The notes beneath the pieces were generated by a model. That model was not told the origin of the DNA, made no database searches, and was given only the letters and a program-made list of their open reading frames with translations. A program made the position numbers and the translations under genes. This document shows positions 1-8,176 of a stretch of 64,000 nucleotides of DNA, piece by piece. Numbering within the stretch: the first letter of the stretch is position 1; the number at the start of each line of letters is the position of its first letter. The stretch spans positions 62,001 through 126,000 of the forward strand of contig JAUSMY010000061.1 of assembly GCA_030646035.1 (NCBI GenBank). Direction: 5' to 3'. Source of the DNA: Thermodesulfovibrionia bacterium. Lineage in GTDB: Bacteria > Nitrospirota > Thermodesulfovibrionia > UBA6902.

Positions 1-440
1 ACGGTCTCCGGCATGATATTAACAGCTGTGCGTCCCGGGACATTGTATAGGATTATTGGGATATCAACCGTTTTTGCCACCTTCTCATAGTGCTGGAAGA
101 TGCCCTCCTGAGTGGGTTTGTTGTAATAAGGGCAAACGAGAAGAGCTCCATCAGCACCGAGCTTTTTTGCCTTGGCAGTCATCTTGATCGTTTCGTCTGT
201 TGAATTGGCGCCGGTGCCGGCTATGACCGGAATTCTCCCGTTGACTACTTGAACAGTATATTCAATAACCCTGTAGTGCTCATCATATTCAAGCGTGGCC
301 GACTCTCCTGTAGTGCCGCAGGGGACTATTGCATCAGTGCCTTCAGCTATATGCCATTCTATAAGTTCGCCCAGGGCTTTTTCATCGACCTTGCCATTTT
401 TAAACGGTGTAACTATTGCAACAATAGAGCCTTTAAACAT
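1..440 (-). CDS. dapA: 4-hydroxy-tetrahydrodipicolinate synthase, N-terminal part
   Basis: DapA condenses pyruvate with aspartate semialdehyde in the diaminopimelate/lysine pathway in the cytoplasm. The first 146 or so residues are present and the gene runs off the left edge. The visible protein begins [14 protein letters not shown] and carries the [11 protein letters not shown] loop that binds the pyruvate carboxylate, then [11 protein letters not shown] and ILYNVPGR, all typical of the family. The ATG at 440 is preceded by AGAGGTG at good spacing. It is transcribed divergently from the tat operon. The Schiff-base lysine lies beyond the edge, so the family member (DapA versus another NAL-superfamily aldolase) is judged from the N terminus only. 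Confidence 0.9.
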   Translation of the reverse strand, partial: MFKGSIVAIVTPFKNGKVDEKALGELIEWHIAEGTDAIVPCGTTGESATLEYDEHYRVIEYTVQVVNGRIPVIAGTGANSTDETIKMTAKAKKLGADGALLVCPYYNKPTQEGIFQHYEKVAKTVDIPIILYNVPGRTAVNIMPET

Positions 441-509
441 TTAATTCACCTCTTTTTTAATTTGGTCATTAAGTTTAAGGAATTTTCCGAGTTAGGTCAA
501 GCTGAAAAA

Positions 510-539
510 TTGACACCGGCTCATTAGTTCTGATACCTT
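510..539 (+). promoter_or_regulatory. putative sigma-70 promoter of tatA-tatC
   Basis: TTGACA at 510-515 and TACCTT at 534-539 are separated by 18 bp. The tatA ATG is only 11 bp further on and has no recognisable Shine-Dalgarno sequence, so any 5' leader would be very short. Assignment is by eye from consensus. Confidence 0.45.
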
Positions 540-550
540 TAAACTTAATT

Positions 551-889
551 ATGTTTGATATCGGCACTCAGGAACTGATAATAATCTTTATAGTCGCCCT
601 CATTGTATTCGGCCCGAAGAGGCTGCCTGAACTCGGCAGGACGCTTGGGAAAGGGATAAGGGAGCTGAAGTCAGCCTTAAGCGGCGTGACAGAGAGCATA
701 GATGTGGACGGGGTAGAGGAAGAGATCAGGAAGGCGCGTGAGAATGTTGTGAACAGCCTTATGAAAGAGGGCAAACTCGACCTGGGAGAAAAAGGGGAGG
801 GTAAAGAGCCTGTAAAAGCCGGGGAAGAGCTGAAGGATTCAAGTGATTCAAAATATAAAGAAGAGTCAGGTACCGGCAGGAATGGATAA
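551..889 (+). CDS. tatA: Sec-independent protein translocase TatA/TatB family
   Basis: This is the pore-forming or receptor-type small subunit of the twin-arginine translocase, which exports folded proteins across the inner membrane. It has one N-terminal membrane helix (residues about 7-20) followed by the hinge FGPKRLPELGRTLGKG and an amphipathic helix. A charged, low-complexity tail follows. At 112 residues it is longer than a minimal TatA, and the MFDIG start is TatB-like, so it may serve as TatA, TatB or both. It overlaps the tatC start by 8 nt, which implies translational coupling. Confidence 0.9.
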   Translation: MFDIGTQELIIIFIVALIVFGPKRLPELGRTLGKGIRELKSALSGVTESIDVDGVEEEIRKARENVVNSLMKEGKLDLGEKGEGKEPVKAGEELKDSSDSKYKEESGTGRNG

Positions 890-1652
890 GATGCCGGTTG
901 CAGAGCATCTGGGAGATCTGAGAAAAAGGATCGTTACTTCGTTAGCCGCTCTTACTATAGCTTTCAGCGTATGTTTTTATTATTCTGAAAACATCTTCAG
1001 CATCCTTACAATGCCGCTGCATAACATTCTGAAGTTTTCTTTAAGTGAGCCTTATTTTTCATTTGAACCTACCGGCAATCAGGGAATCGAGCTCTTCTTT
1101 TTTGAGCCTGCGGAAGCCTTGTGGATGCACTTTAAGATAGCATTCATCGCCGGGTTTATATTATCTTCGCCTGTTATATTTTATCAGGTCTGGAAGTTCA
1201 TCTCTCCCGGCCTTTTGTTAAAAGAGAAGAGGTATGCCCTGCCGTTCGTCTTAGTCACCACCTTTCTTTTTTCAGCAGGCGCTCTCTTCTGTTTTATAAT
1301 CGTCCTTCCGTTTGCAATGAACTTCCTGCTTACTTATAAGACGCAGAATCTGAAGCCGATGCTTTCAGTCGGGAAATATATAGACTTCTGCATGAAATTC
1401 ATCCTGGGCTTTGGTGTTGTCTTTGAATTGCCGGTGGTTCTGGTCTTTCTTACAAAAATGGGTATAGTGACAACAGAGTTCCTCGGGAAGAACAGGAAGT
1501 ACGCGATCCTTATAGCATTCATCCTCGCAGCATTCCTTACGCCTACGCCGGACGCATTTAACCAGACACTTATGGCTGTTCCGATAATAATCTTGTATGA
1601 GATCGGGATCTGGGCGTCTGTTCTGCTAAATATAAAGAAGAAAACTGATTAA
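882..1652 (+). CDS. tatC: Sec-independent protein translocase TatC
   Basis: TatC is the polytopic receptor that recognises twin-arginine signal peptides. I chose the ATG at 882 (MDKMPVAEHLGDLRKR) because GGCAGGA lies just upstream. An upstream GTG at 843 would extend the protein deep into tatA with non-conserved residues. The family motif HLGDLRKR is at the N terminus, six hydrophobic segments follow, and FLTPTPDAFNQ sits near the C terminus, as expected for TatC. The length of 256 aa is normal. It is co-transcribed with tatA. Confidence 0.93.
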   Translation: MDKMPVAEHLGDLRKRIVTSLAALTIAFSVCFYYSENIFSILTMPLHNILKFSLSEPYFSFEPTGNQGIELFFFEPAEALWMHFKIAFIAGFILSSPVIFYQVWKFISPGLLLKEKRYALPFVLVTTFLFSAGALFCFIIVLPFAMNFLLTYKTQNLKPMLSVGKYIDFCMKFILGFGVVFELPVVLVFLTKMGIVTTEFLGKNRKYAILIAFILAAFLTPTPDAFNQTLMAVPIIILYEIGIWASVLLNIKKKTD

Positions 1653-1662
1653 TGAATAGTTG

Positions 1663-1911
1663 TTAATTCTTGCCTGTCTGCCCGGATTTCAATCTCTTAT
1701 ATTTATCTTCCCCTAAGCACTCTTTTGCGAACGCGCACCAGTCTATGCATGACGGGCCTAATATACGCGAGTTAACGATGCCGCATTTTTTACATTTAGC
1801 CTCGGTCTCATCACTCCATATCTCGACTATCCCGCCGCAGCTGCTGCATGTTATATCTTCAGGTTTAGGCTGTTTTATTTCATTGCTTCCGGGGCAGCTA
1901 TCCTTTAACAT
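1663..1911 (-). CDS. small double zinc-ribbon protein of unknown function
   Basis: This 82-aa protein contains CSSCGG and CKKCG, together a CxxC-x(n)-CxxC zinc ribbon, followed by a second cysteine pair in PSCIDWCAFAKEC. Such proteins are widespread as hypothetical genes in anaerobes and are sometimes labelled 'phosphohydrolase' without evidence. The ATG at 1911 is preceded by GGAGAT. It points towards tatC, so it is not part of the tat operon. Metal binding is inferred from the cysteine spacing and no function is assigned. Confidence 0.7.
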   Translation of the reverse strand: MLKDSCPGSNEIKQPKPEDITCSSCGGIVEIWSDETEAKCKKCGIVNSRILGPSCIDWCAFAKECLGEDKYKRLKSGQTGKN

Positions 1912-2092
1912 TTATCTCCTCCGCTTTTTATTATTATGCCACATAAGGTTTGTTCCGTATATGATTCAGGTCATAATCAGTACATCATAAAAATAAAGAT
2001 TGTTTTCAAAAAGTATCTTGAATAAATGTCTCTGAAAAGGTATATTAATAAGCTTTTAAAATTGATAGGGCAGTTTTATAACGGAGGCAATA

Positions 2093-2428
2093 ATGTTTTC
2101 AGATATAGCGTATGCAATGGGAGGAGCGCCGGGAGGAGGGGCACAGCAGCAGGGAGTGACTGGTATGCTGACATCGTTTCTGCCGTTAGTATTTATTTTT
2201 GCCATCTTCTACTTCCTTCTCATCAGGCCGCAGTCTAAAAAGGCAAAAGAGCATAAAGAGGTGCTTGATAACCTTAAGAAGGGTGACAAGGTCATAACCA
2301 GCGGCGGCATCCATGGAATCGTCGAGGAGATTGACGGTGATGTGCTGACGCTCAAGGTGGGTGTAAAGGACGATACAAAGGTTAAGGTCAGCAGGAATTT
2401 CATAGCAGGATTAAGGGAAAAGGAGTAA
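2093..2428 (+). CDS. yajC: preprotein translocase accessory subunit YajC
   Basis: YajC is a small single-span inner-membrane partner of SecDF. After a Gly/Gln-rich N terminus, the membrane helix (residues about 23-43) ends in YFLLIRPQSKKAKEH, the family hallmark. It is followed by NLKKGDKVITSGGIHG and a short beta domain. The ATG at 2093 follows GGAGGC, and the next gene is secD after 7 nt, the usual yajC-secD-secF operon. Length (111 aa) is normal. Confidence 0.95.
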   Translation: MFSDIAYAMGGAPGGGAQQQGVTGMLTSFLPLVFIFAIFYFLLIRPQSKKAKEHKEVLDNLKKGDKVITSGGIHGIVEEIDGDVLTLKVGVKDDTKVKVSRNFIAGLREKE

Positions 2429-2435
2429 GGCACAA

Positions 2436-4040
2436 GTGAAGAAGAATTTTTTCTGGCGTGTTTCATTAATATTATCTGCAACGGTACTTTCAATACTTTT
2501 CTTTCTTCCGTCAACATCATTGCGTTCATCAATGCCTGAATGGCTGAAGGATTACGGCCTGATACTCGGCCTTGACCTTCAGGGCGGTGTCCATCTTGTA
2601 TATGAAGTGGATGGAGACAAGGCTGCTGAGATAACCGCAGAGAGGATAGCTGGAAGCCTGACAAATATCTTTAAGGAGAAAGGGGTTGATGCAAAGGCAG
2701 AGCTTCTCAATCTTGAGATAAATGTAAAGCCCGGCGGCGATAAAGCAGAGAAGGTAATAAATGAAAGCTATCCTAACCTGGAGCTGGTCACAAAGACAGA
2801 AGGGATGCTTGTTTACAAATTGAGCGACAAGGAGATCAGCAGCATAAAGGATCTCTCTGCTGACCAGGCGCTTGAGACGATAAGGAACAGGATAGATGCA
2901 TTCGGCGTGTCTGAGCCGACCATAATGAGGCAGGGCGCATCCGAGATAGTTGTTCAGCTCCCGGGCGTGAAAGATGCAAACCGTGCTATCGAGCTTGTCG
3001 GAAAGACAGCTGTGCTTGAGTTTAAGCTGCTTGATGAAGAGAATCCTCTTGCGCTTGAACTGCCTGGCTCTATCGAAGCTGATAAAGAAGGGGAACTGCT
3101 TGCTCAATATGCCGGCAGGATACCTGAAGGCGATGAGATACTTTTTGAAAAGGTCTCTGACGATTTAGGGAATACTATCAAAAGGGTATACCTTGTTAAG
3201 AAGCAGTCGATGATGACCGGAGACTTTCTTACTGAGGCGCGTGTGAACATCGAACAGAACCAGCCGTATGTTGGTATATCTTTTAATTCAACCGGCGCAG
3301 AGATATTTAAACAGATAACAACAAACAATGTTAAAAAGCGGCTTGCGATTATCCTTGATAATAATGTCTACTCAGCCCCTTCCATCAATGAGCCTATTGC
3401 CGGCGGCAGCGCTCAGATAACCGGCAGCTACACTATGGATGAGGCAAAGGACCTCGTTATCGTGCTGAGGTCAGGTTCACTTCCTGCACCGCTTAAGATG
3501 CTTCAGAATGTCACTGTCGGCCCATCTCTTGGAAAGGACTCCATCGATGCCGGCATCAAGGCAGGCCTGATCGGAGCGCTGATGGTCATTATATTCATGA
3601 TCGTATATTACAAACTTTCAGGCCTGATCGCTGACTTTGCGCTTGTGCTGAATATAGTATTTCTTATCGGCGTTCTCTCCGTATTCAAAGCGACACTTAC
3701 GATGCCGGGCATAGCGGGTATAATCCTGGCGATTGGTATGGCTGTTGACAGTAACGTCCTGATGTTTGAAAGGATGCGCGATGAATTAAGGCTTGGCAAG
3801 ACCCCGAGGTCTGCGATAGATTCAGGTTATGACAAGGCCTTCTGGACCATCTTTGACTCTCATGTCACAACACTTATAACAGCTGTTGTCCTTTTCCAGT
3901 TCGGAACAGGGCCTATAAAGGGATTTGCCGTCACCCTCGGATGGGGCGTTCTAATAAATCTCTTTACCGCGCTCATAGGGACAAAGACTATCTTTGATAT
4001 AATCACTTCAAAATATGATATAAAAAGGCTCAGCATATGA
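2436..4040 (+). CDS. secD: protein translocase subunit SecD
   Basis: SecD uses the proton-motive force to pull secreted proteins through SecYEG on the periplasmic side. The GTG start at 2436 follows AAAGGAGTAAGG. There is an N-terminal helix, then DLQGGVHLVYEVD (the SecD D1 signature). A large periplasmic P1 domain follows, and the C-terminal membrane domain contains GMAVDSNVLMFERMRDELR (conserved D4/D5 region). The total of 534 aa is typical. The stop overlaps the secF start (ATGA), so the two are translationally coupled. Confidence 0.97.
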   Translation: MKKNFFWRVSLILSATVLSILFFLPSTSLRSSMPEWLKDYGLILGLDLQGGVHLVYEVDGDKAAEITAERIAGSLTNIFKEKGVDAKAELLNLEINVKPGGDKAEKVINESYPNLELVTKTEGMLVYKLSDKEISSIKDLSADQALETIRNRIDAFGVSEPTIMRQGASEIVVQLPGVKDANRAIELVGKTAVLEFKLLDEENPLALELPGSIEADKEGELLAQYAGRIPEGDEILFEKVSDDLGNTIKRVYLVKKQSMMTGDFLTEARVNIEQNQPYVGISFNSTGAEIFKQITTNNVKKRLAIILDNNVYSAPSINEPIAGGSAQITGSYTMDEAKDLVIVLRSGSLPAPLKMLQNVTVGPSLGKDSIDAGIKAGLIGALMVIIFMIVYYKLSGLIADFALVLNIVFLIGVLSVFKATLTMPGIAGIILAIGMAVDSNVLMFERMRDELRLGKTPRSAIDSGYDKAFWTIFDSHVTTLITAVVLFQFGTGPIKGFAVTLGWGVLINLFTALIGTKTIFDIITSKYDIKRLSI

Positions 4041-4951
4041 TGGAACTTGTTAAAAATACGAAGATCGATTTTATGGGCAAGAGGTTCATCGCCCTGACTA
4101 TTTCAGCAATATTGACAATACTCGGGCTGGTAGCAGCTGTTCAGGTCGCCAGGGGAAGCGCCAATCTCGGCATTGATCTGGCAGGCGGCACATCTGTGCA
4201 GATCAAATTCAATACACAGGTTGTGCTTCATGATGTGAGAAAGGCGCTTGAAGAAGGCGGCATCAGGGACTTTGACCTCCAGGAACTGCCGACTGAAAGA
4301 AAGATCCTTATCCGCGTAAAAAAGAACGACGAGAAGGTCGGTGAACTTTCCGGAAAGATAATATCCGTTCTGTCGCAGAAATTTTCCCACAGCAATATAG
4401 TGGTAGATTCAACAACAGAGATAGGACCCAAGGTGGGTTCTAAGCTGAGAGGGGATGCCTTATGGGCTGTTATGGCTGCGATGCTGGGCATCCTGGTCTA
4501 TATAACATTCAGATTTCAATTCAGATTCAGTATCGGCGCCACTATCGCTACATTACATGATGTCCTCGCCATTCTCGGTATCTTTTATCTCATAGGCAAG
4601 GAGATAAACCTCCTGCTGATAAGCGCCCTTCTCATAATCGCTGGATACTCACTTACCGATACGGTGGTTGTATTTGACAGGATAAGGGAGAATATGAAGG
4701 ACAGGTTCAAGAAACATACCTTTGAGATCGTCAACGACAGTATAAACGAGGTGCTTTCAAGAACCATTGTTACATCGCTCACAGTCTTTATCACTGCCGT
4801 GGCGCTTTTTGTTTTCGGCGGCGAGGTGATCCACGATTTTGCCTTTGCGATCATGCTTGGAGTAATAATCGGCACATTCTCTTCAATATTTGTCGCAAGT
4901 CCGGTCGTGGTGATGCTGGGGAAAGACAAATCGTTCAGCAATAAGAAATAA
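4037..4951 (+). CDS. secF: protein translocase subunit SecF
   Basis: SecF is the partner of SecD in Sec-dependent export. It starts at the ATGA overlap with secD. IDFMGKRF opens the first helix, NLGIDLAGGTSVQIKF marks the periplasmic domain, and GYSLTDTVVVFDRIREN is the conserved SecF membrane signature. Six membrane helices are apparent over 304 aa. No terminator is visible after it before recJ, about 100 bp downstream. Confidence 0.97.
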   Translation: MMELVKNTKIDFMGKRFIALTISAILTILGLVAAVQVARGSANLGIDLAGGTSVQIKFNTQVVLHDVRKALEEGGIRDFDLQELPTERKILIRVKKNDEKVGELSGKIISVLSQKFSHSNIVVDSTTEIGPKVGSKLRGDALWAVMAAMLGILVYITFRFQFRFSIGATIATLHDVLAILGIFYLIGKEINLLLISALLIIAGYSLTDTVVVFDRIRENMKDRFKKHTFEIVNDSINEVLSRTIVTSLTVFITAVALFVFGGEVIHDFAFAIMLGVIIGTFSSIFVASPVVVMLGKDKSFSNKK

Positions 4952-5048
4952 ACAGGCAGGGTACCGGATTTAGGACAGTAAATAAATCATATAGTTTTAT
5001 CATTCCTGATAGCTGGTTTCTGCATTCTATATTTCTCTCAAAAATATA

Positions 5049-6743
5049 ATGAATAGACGCTGGCTTGTAAACAGGACCAATCCTGAATTTCTCAGGTACC
5101 TTTCAAATAAAGCATCCATATCAACAACCTTCGCCCAGATCCTTGTAAACAGGGGAATAAAAGACCCTGACGCGATAAAAGAATTTCTCAACCCTTCCTT
5201 TGATAATCTTCACGACCCTATGCTGCTGCCTGATATTAAGAAGGCTATTGAAAGGGTCAAGGCTGCCATGTCTAAGGGAGAGACTGTACTCATTCACGGC
5301 GACTATGATGCTGACGGCCTGACATCAACAGCGCTTCTTGTATCCGCATTCAGAAAGCTCGGAATAAAGGCCTTCTATCATATCCCCAACAGAGAGACAG
5401 AAGGTTATGGATTCGGCAATACAGGCGTTGAAAAGGCAAAGGCATGCGGAGCCAGTCTTATAATTACAGCTGACTGCGGCATAAGTTCGATTGAGGCTGT
5501 TGCCTCAGCAAATGCATCAGGCATAGATGTCATCATCACTGACCATCATGAGGTTCCAGAGAAGATGCCTGAAGCTATTGCTGTCATAGACCCTCACAGA
5601 AAAGACTCGCAGTATCCTTTTAAGTTCCTTGCAGGGGTAGGGGTAGCATATAAATTTGTCCAGGCTTTGCTTGAAGATATCGGAACCTATAAAACGGATA
5701 TTCTGCCGGAACATTTTCTTGACCTTGTCGCGCTCGGCACAGTTGCTGACTCTGTTCCGCTTATCGGAGAGAACAGGATCTTTGTTGCCTACGGCCTTAA
5801 GGAGATAAACAAGCCTTTATGCAGGATCGGCATTCAGGCGATGAAGGATGCTTTCAGAGCAGATACGGAACTTCACTCAGTCATGCTCTCATTCACTCTG
5901 ATCCCGAGGATAAACGCAGCAGGAAGGCTTAGTGACGCAGGAGCAGTTGTTGAGCTTTTGCTGACAGATGACAGGTCAAAAGCTGATGAGACAGTGGCCC
6001 TTCTTGAGGAGCATAACAAGAAGCGGCAGAAGATAGAGAAAGATGTTCTGGAATCCGCGCTTGCTATGATAGATCCTGACAAACCAGGCAATGCCATTGT
6101 TCTCGCATCTCCAGATTGGCACCCCGGCGTTATCGGCATAGTGGCATCCCGACTTGTTGACAGGTTCTACAGGCCGGTATTGCTCTTTGCCGTAAAGGGC
6201 TCTATCGCCAAAGGTTCAGCACGGAGCATCCCTCCTTTTAATCTTTACAACGGGATCAGCGAATGCGCTGATCATCTTATCGATTTCGGAGGCCACGAAC
6301 AGGCAGCCGGCATAAAAATGGATCTTGCGAACCTTCCTCTTTTCAAAGAAAAGATAAATCAGGTCGTTGGGAGAACACTCAGTGATGAAGATATGATACC
6401 GATGCTTGAGATAGACGCAGGCGTGGAGCTTTCTGAGATCAACTTCAACCTTCTAAGAGAGTTGAGCCTTCTTGAACCGCTTGGCGCCACAAACAGTGAG
6501 CCTGTGCTGGGCGCAAAAGGCGTTGAGTTCATAGATCCAAGGATCGTAGGCAATAATCACCTTAAGGTGAGGACCAAGCAGAAGAAGATATACATGGATA
6601 CGATAGGTTTTAACAAGGGCGGCCTGATCAAGGATATAGAAGCTTCATCTGTTTTCGACAGCGCCTTTACCCCGTCGATCAATGAATGGAACGGGACAAA
6701 GATACTTCAGTTGAAGCTAAAGGCGCTGAGGCCGGGTGGGTGA
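5049..6743 (+). CDS. recJ: single-stranded-DNA-specific exonuclease RecJ
   Basis: RecJ is a 5'-3' ssDNA exonuclease of recombination and mismatch repair. The DHH-family motifs are present: HGDYDADGLTS (about residues 80-90), ADCGIS and TDHHEVPE. SARSIPPFNLYN and GGHEQAAG of the DHHA1 domain follow, then a C-terminal OB-like domain. The length of 564 aa is normal. The last 40 bp (6701-6740) recur almost unchanged at 9216-9255 and partly at 10400-10418, indicating that DNA has been inserted at the end of this gene. The ATG has no clear Shine-Dalgarno sequence. Confidence 0.95.
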   Translation: MNRRWLVNRTNPEFLRYLSNKASISTTFAQILVNRGIKDPDAIKEFLNPSFDNLHDPMLLPDIKKAIERVKAAMSKGETVLIHGDYDADGLTSTALLVSAFRKLGIKAFYHIPNRETEGYGFGNTGVEKAKACGASLIITADCGISSIEAVASANASGIDVIITDHHEVPEKMPEAIAVIDPHRKDSQYPFKFLAGVGVAYKFVQALLEDIGTYKTDILPEHFLDLVALGTVADSVPLIGENRIFVAYGLKEINKPLCRIGIQAMKDAFRADTELHSVMLSFTLIPRINAAGRLSDAGAVVELLLTDDRSKADETVALLEEHNKKRQKIEKDVLESALAMIDPDKPGNAIVLASPDWHPGVIGIVASRLVDRFYRPVLLFAVKGSIAKGSARSIPPFNLYNGISECADHLIDFGGHEQAAGIKMDLANLPLFKEKINQVVGRTLSDEDMIPMLEIDAGVELSEINFNLLRELSLLEPLGATNSEPVLGAKGVEFIDPRIVGNNHLKVRTKQKKIYMDTIGFNKGGLIKDIEASSVFDSAFTPSINEWNGTKILQLKLKALRPGG

Positions 6744-6749
6744 CGTTTG

Positions 6750-6756
6750 ACATAAC
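6750..6756 (-). other. possible recombination core at the left end of the accessory array
   Basis: On the reverse strand this reads GTTATGT, resembling the GTTATGC and GTTATAC motifs that precede neighbouring reverse-strand genes. It lies between the recJ stop and the end of the HAD gene. A seven-base match is weak alone and is listed only because of its position in the series. Confidence 0.2.
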
Positions 6757-6778
6757 CAGCGCATGACAAACGAGATAG

Positions 6779-7363
6779 TCATCTTGCCGGTGCAGGCTGC
6801 ACAGATTTCTCAATAAAGTCCATGTGCTCAGTCCACCCTTTCAAGCATTCTTTCCAGTTTTCCTTTTCGTTGCCTTGGCAAGGCTCTACTACGCGTTTAA
6901 GTGCGTAGACATGATCTTTCCTAATATTAACTTTGGCGTAGGCTTCAAAATCCGTGCATGAATCCCCGTATGCAAACTCGATCTTCCATTTATGCTTAAT
7001 GAAGTCATTCAAAATGCGTTTCTTGAACTGATATGGATTAATGACATCCCCAGATGTATCTCCGACATGGACAATGCCGTCAGGAAAGCCATGACTCTTC
7101 AGCCAGTTAAGGGTCATTATTTTTAAGAATGGGAAACGGGCGCTTAGGTAGATGATCGTATAGCCCTTGTCGGCGAATAAACGCACGGCGTTTGCGGCAT
7201 CTTCGCGTACTGTAAAAAAAGCAAATGGACTTGGAGTCAGCGTTCCGTCAATATCAAATATAACGGCTTGTGGCTGGTTGGTTAAGGCATCAGGGATATT
7301 AGCAGGTACATGTGCACAACTGCTACACAGCATAATCACCAACAGAATAATCATATTGCGCAT
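6779..7363 (-). CDS. HAD-superfamily phosphatase lipoprotein
   Basis: The 194-aa protein begins with a lipoprotein signal ending LVIMLCSSC, with lipidated cysteine near residue 16. Catalytic HAD motif I, VIFDIDGTLTPSP, follows (nucleophile and acid/base aspartates). Motif II is YLSARFPF (Ser), and YGDSCTDFEAY supplies acidic motif IV residues. The pattern resembles the acid-phosphatase/LNS2-like HAD group acting on small phosphoesters. The lipobox implies an envelope location. It stands alone on the reverse strand between recJ and an attC-like palindrome and looks like accessory cargo. The substrate cannot be told from sequence. Confidence 0.75.
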   Translation of the reverse strand: MRNMIILLVIMLCSSCAHVPANIPDALTNQPQAVIFDIDGTLTPSPFAFFTVREDAANAVRLFADKGYTIIYLSARFPFLKIMTLNWLKSHGFPDGIVHVGDTSGDVINPYQFKKRILNDFIKHKWKIEFAYGDSCTDFEAYAKVNIRKDHVYALKRVVEPCQGNEKENWKECLKGWTEHMDFIEKSVQPAPAR

Positions 7364-7414
7364 TGAGTATCTCCTTTTATATTAGTCAGGAAGTGGAGCA
7401 GGCATAGTGTTGGT

Positions 7415-7458
7415 ACTCAACAATTAGTTCAGCGGCCAATCCGCTGGAACGATTGGTT
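7415..7458 (-). repeat. attC-like imperfect palindrome 1
   Basis: The + strand AACAATTAGTTCAGCGG (7419-7435) folds on CCGCTGGAACGATTGGTT (7441-7458) across a five-base spacer, with an extra G at 7446 and another unpaired G near the stem base. Extrahelical bases on one arm are typical of folded integron attC sites. On the reverse strand the element ends GTTGAGT (7421-7415), matching the core GTTRRRY. That end faces the HAD gene, 52 nt before its start. Bases just beyond it (about 7451-7503) recur at about 8122-8170. Confidence 0.5.
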
Positions 7459-7516
7459 ATTTATTTTTTATCAGCTTTACCCTATTTTCAATCCATGCAA
7501 CAGTGGCAATGACGTT

Positions 7517-8071
7517 TTATACAACCGCACTTCTGTGCTGCCAGCAGAAACCATCGCTAGTGGTGTGCCTGGTACATAAGCCCTCTTTTGTTCTGCATTT
7601 TGAGCCGCAGTGATGTGCTATGGTTTGATTAGGATTTCCGCCTGCATTGCCCTGTTCTTCATCTTCATCTTCATCTTCGTCTTCATCATCCGGCGAGTTC
7701 TGCGGCGGATCTTCCGGCTGTTCGGGTTGTTCAGGAGCGGGTATTATAATATCCATGTTGCTGTTCCTGTATCCTCCGCCAGGCGAATTGGGCATTACAA
7801 CAGGCGGCTGTGGAGGCTGGTCGGGGTCTTGCGGAGGATTTCCCGGGCTTACCTGATTTCCAACCTGATTACCATTCTGATAGAAATTCAAATTGTGCGG
7901 GATAACAATGCTTCCAAACGTCTGAATGCCAATTGAGTATGTACCGCTTGCATTTGTGCGTACCGGGCTTACAGGCTTAGAATTGCAGTTACAGTTCTCG
8001 TGGCGAACTTCTATTCTGGGCACCGGGTTGCCGTTTGTGTCTGTCACCATTCCCTGGAGCACATGTTTCAT
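7517..8071 (-). CDS. Pro/acidic low-complexity protein with N-terminal CarboxypepD-like domain and C-terminal Cys/His motif
   Basis: This is an unrecognised 184-aa protein in three parts. Residues 1-60 (GMVTDTNGNPVPRIEV through NASGTYSI) resemble a carboxypeptidase regulatory-like beta sandwich. The middle is rich in Pro, Gln and Asn and then becomes a run of alternating Asp and Glu (about residues 127-139). The tail HHCGSKCRTKEGLC...CWQH has metal-binding spacing. There is no signal peptide. It lies between two attC-like palindromes, as a cassette gene would. The Ser-rich frame opposite the acidic run is a shadow. Confidence 0.55.
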   Translation of the reverse strand: MKHVLQGMVTDTNGNPVPRIEVRHENCNCNSKPVSPVRTNASGTYSIGIQTFGSIVIPHNLNFYQNGNQVGNQVSPGNPPQDPDQPPQPPVVMPNSPGGGYRNSNMDIIIPAPEQPEQPEDPPQNSPDDEDEDEDEDEEQGNAGGNPNQTIAHHCGSKCRTKEGLCTRHTTSDGFCWQHRSAVV

Positions 8072-8087
8072 GATTTTCTTTTCCTCC

Positions 8088-8129
8088 GTATAACGATTTT
8101 TTCGCTACTTGACTGCTGGAAGATCGGTT
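8088..8129 (-). repeat. attC-like imperfect palindrome 2
   Basis: AACGAT (8092-8097) pairs with ATCGGTT (8123-8129), leaving one G unpaired, and TTC (8101-8103) pairs with GAA (8119-8121). The reverse strand ends GTTATAC at 8094-8088, 17 nt before the start of the acidic-repeat gene. The adjoining GGTTATTTATTTTTTATCAG (8126-8145) is identical to the copy beside palindrome 1. This repeated flank indicates a shared origin. Confidence 0.45.
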
Positions 8130-8176
8130 ATTTATTTTTTATCAGCCTTACCCCATTCCCTTCTGCAACGTTCTAA

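Noticed and set aside
249-527. Forward frame of 92 aa overlapping dapA
   Set aside because: It lies antisense to the conserved dapA start and its sequence is unlike any protein I know.
1930-2000. Possible regulatory palindrome before yajC (ATGATTCAGGTCATAATC)
   Set aside because: The half-sites do not match FNR/CRP or another operator well, and the promoter spacing is uncertain.
2529-3107. 192-aa reverse frame within secD
   Set aside because: It is a shadow of secD, which is conserved along its whole length.
7647-7856. Forward frame with a run of serines
   Set aside because: It is the complement of the Asp/Glu run of the reverse-strand gene; low complexity alone produces it.
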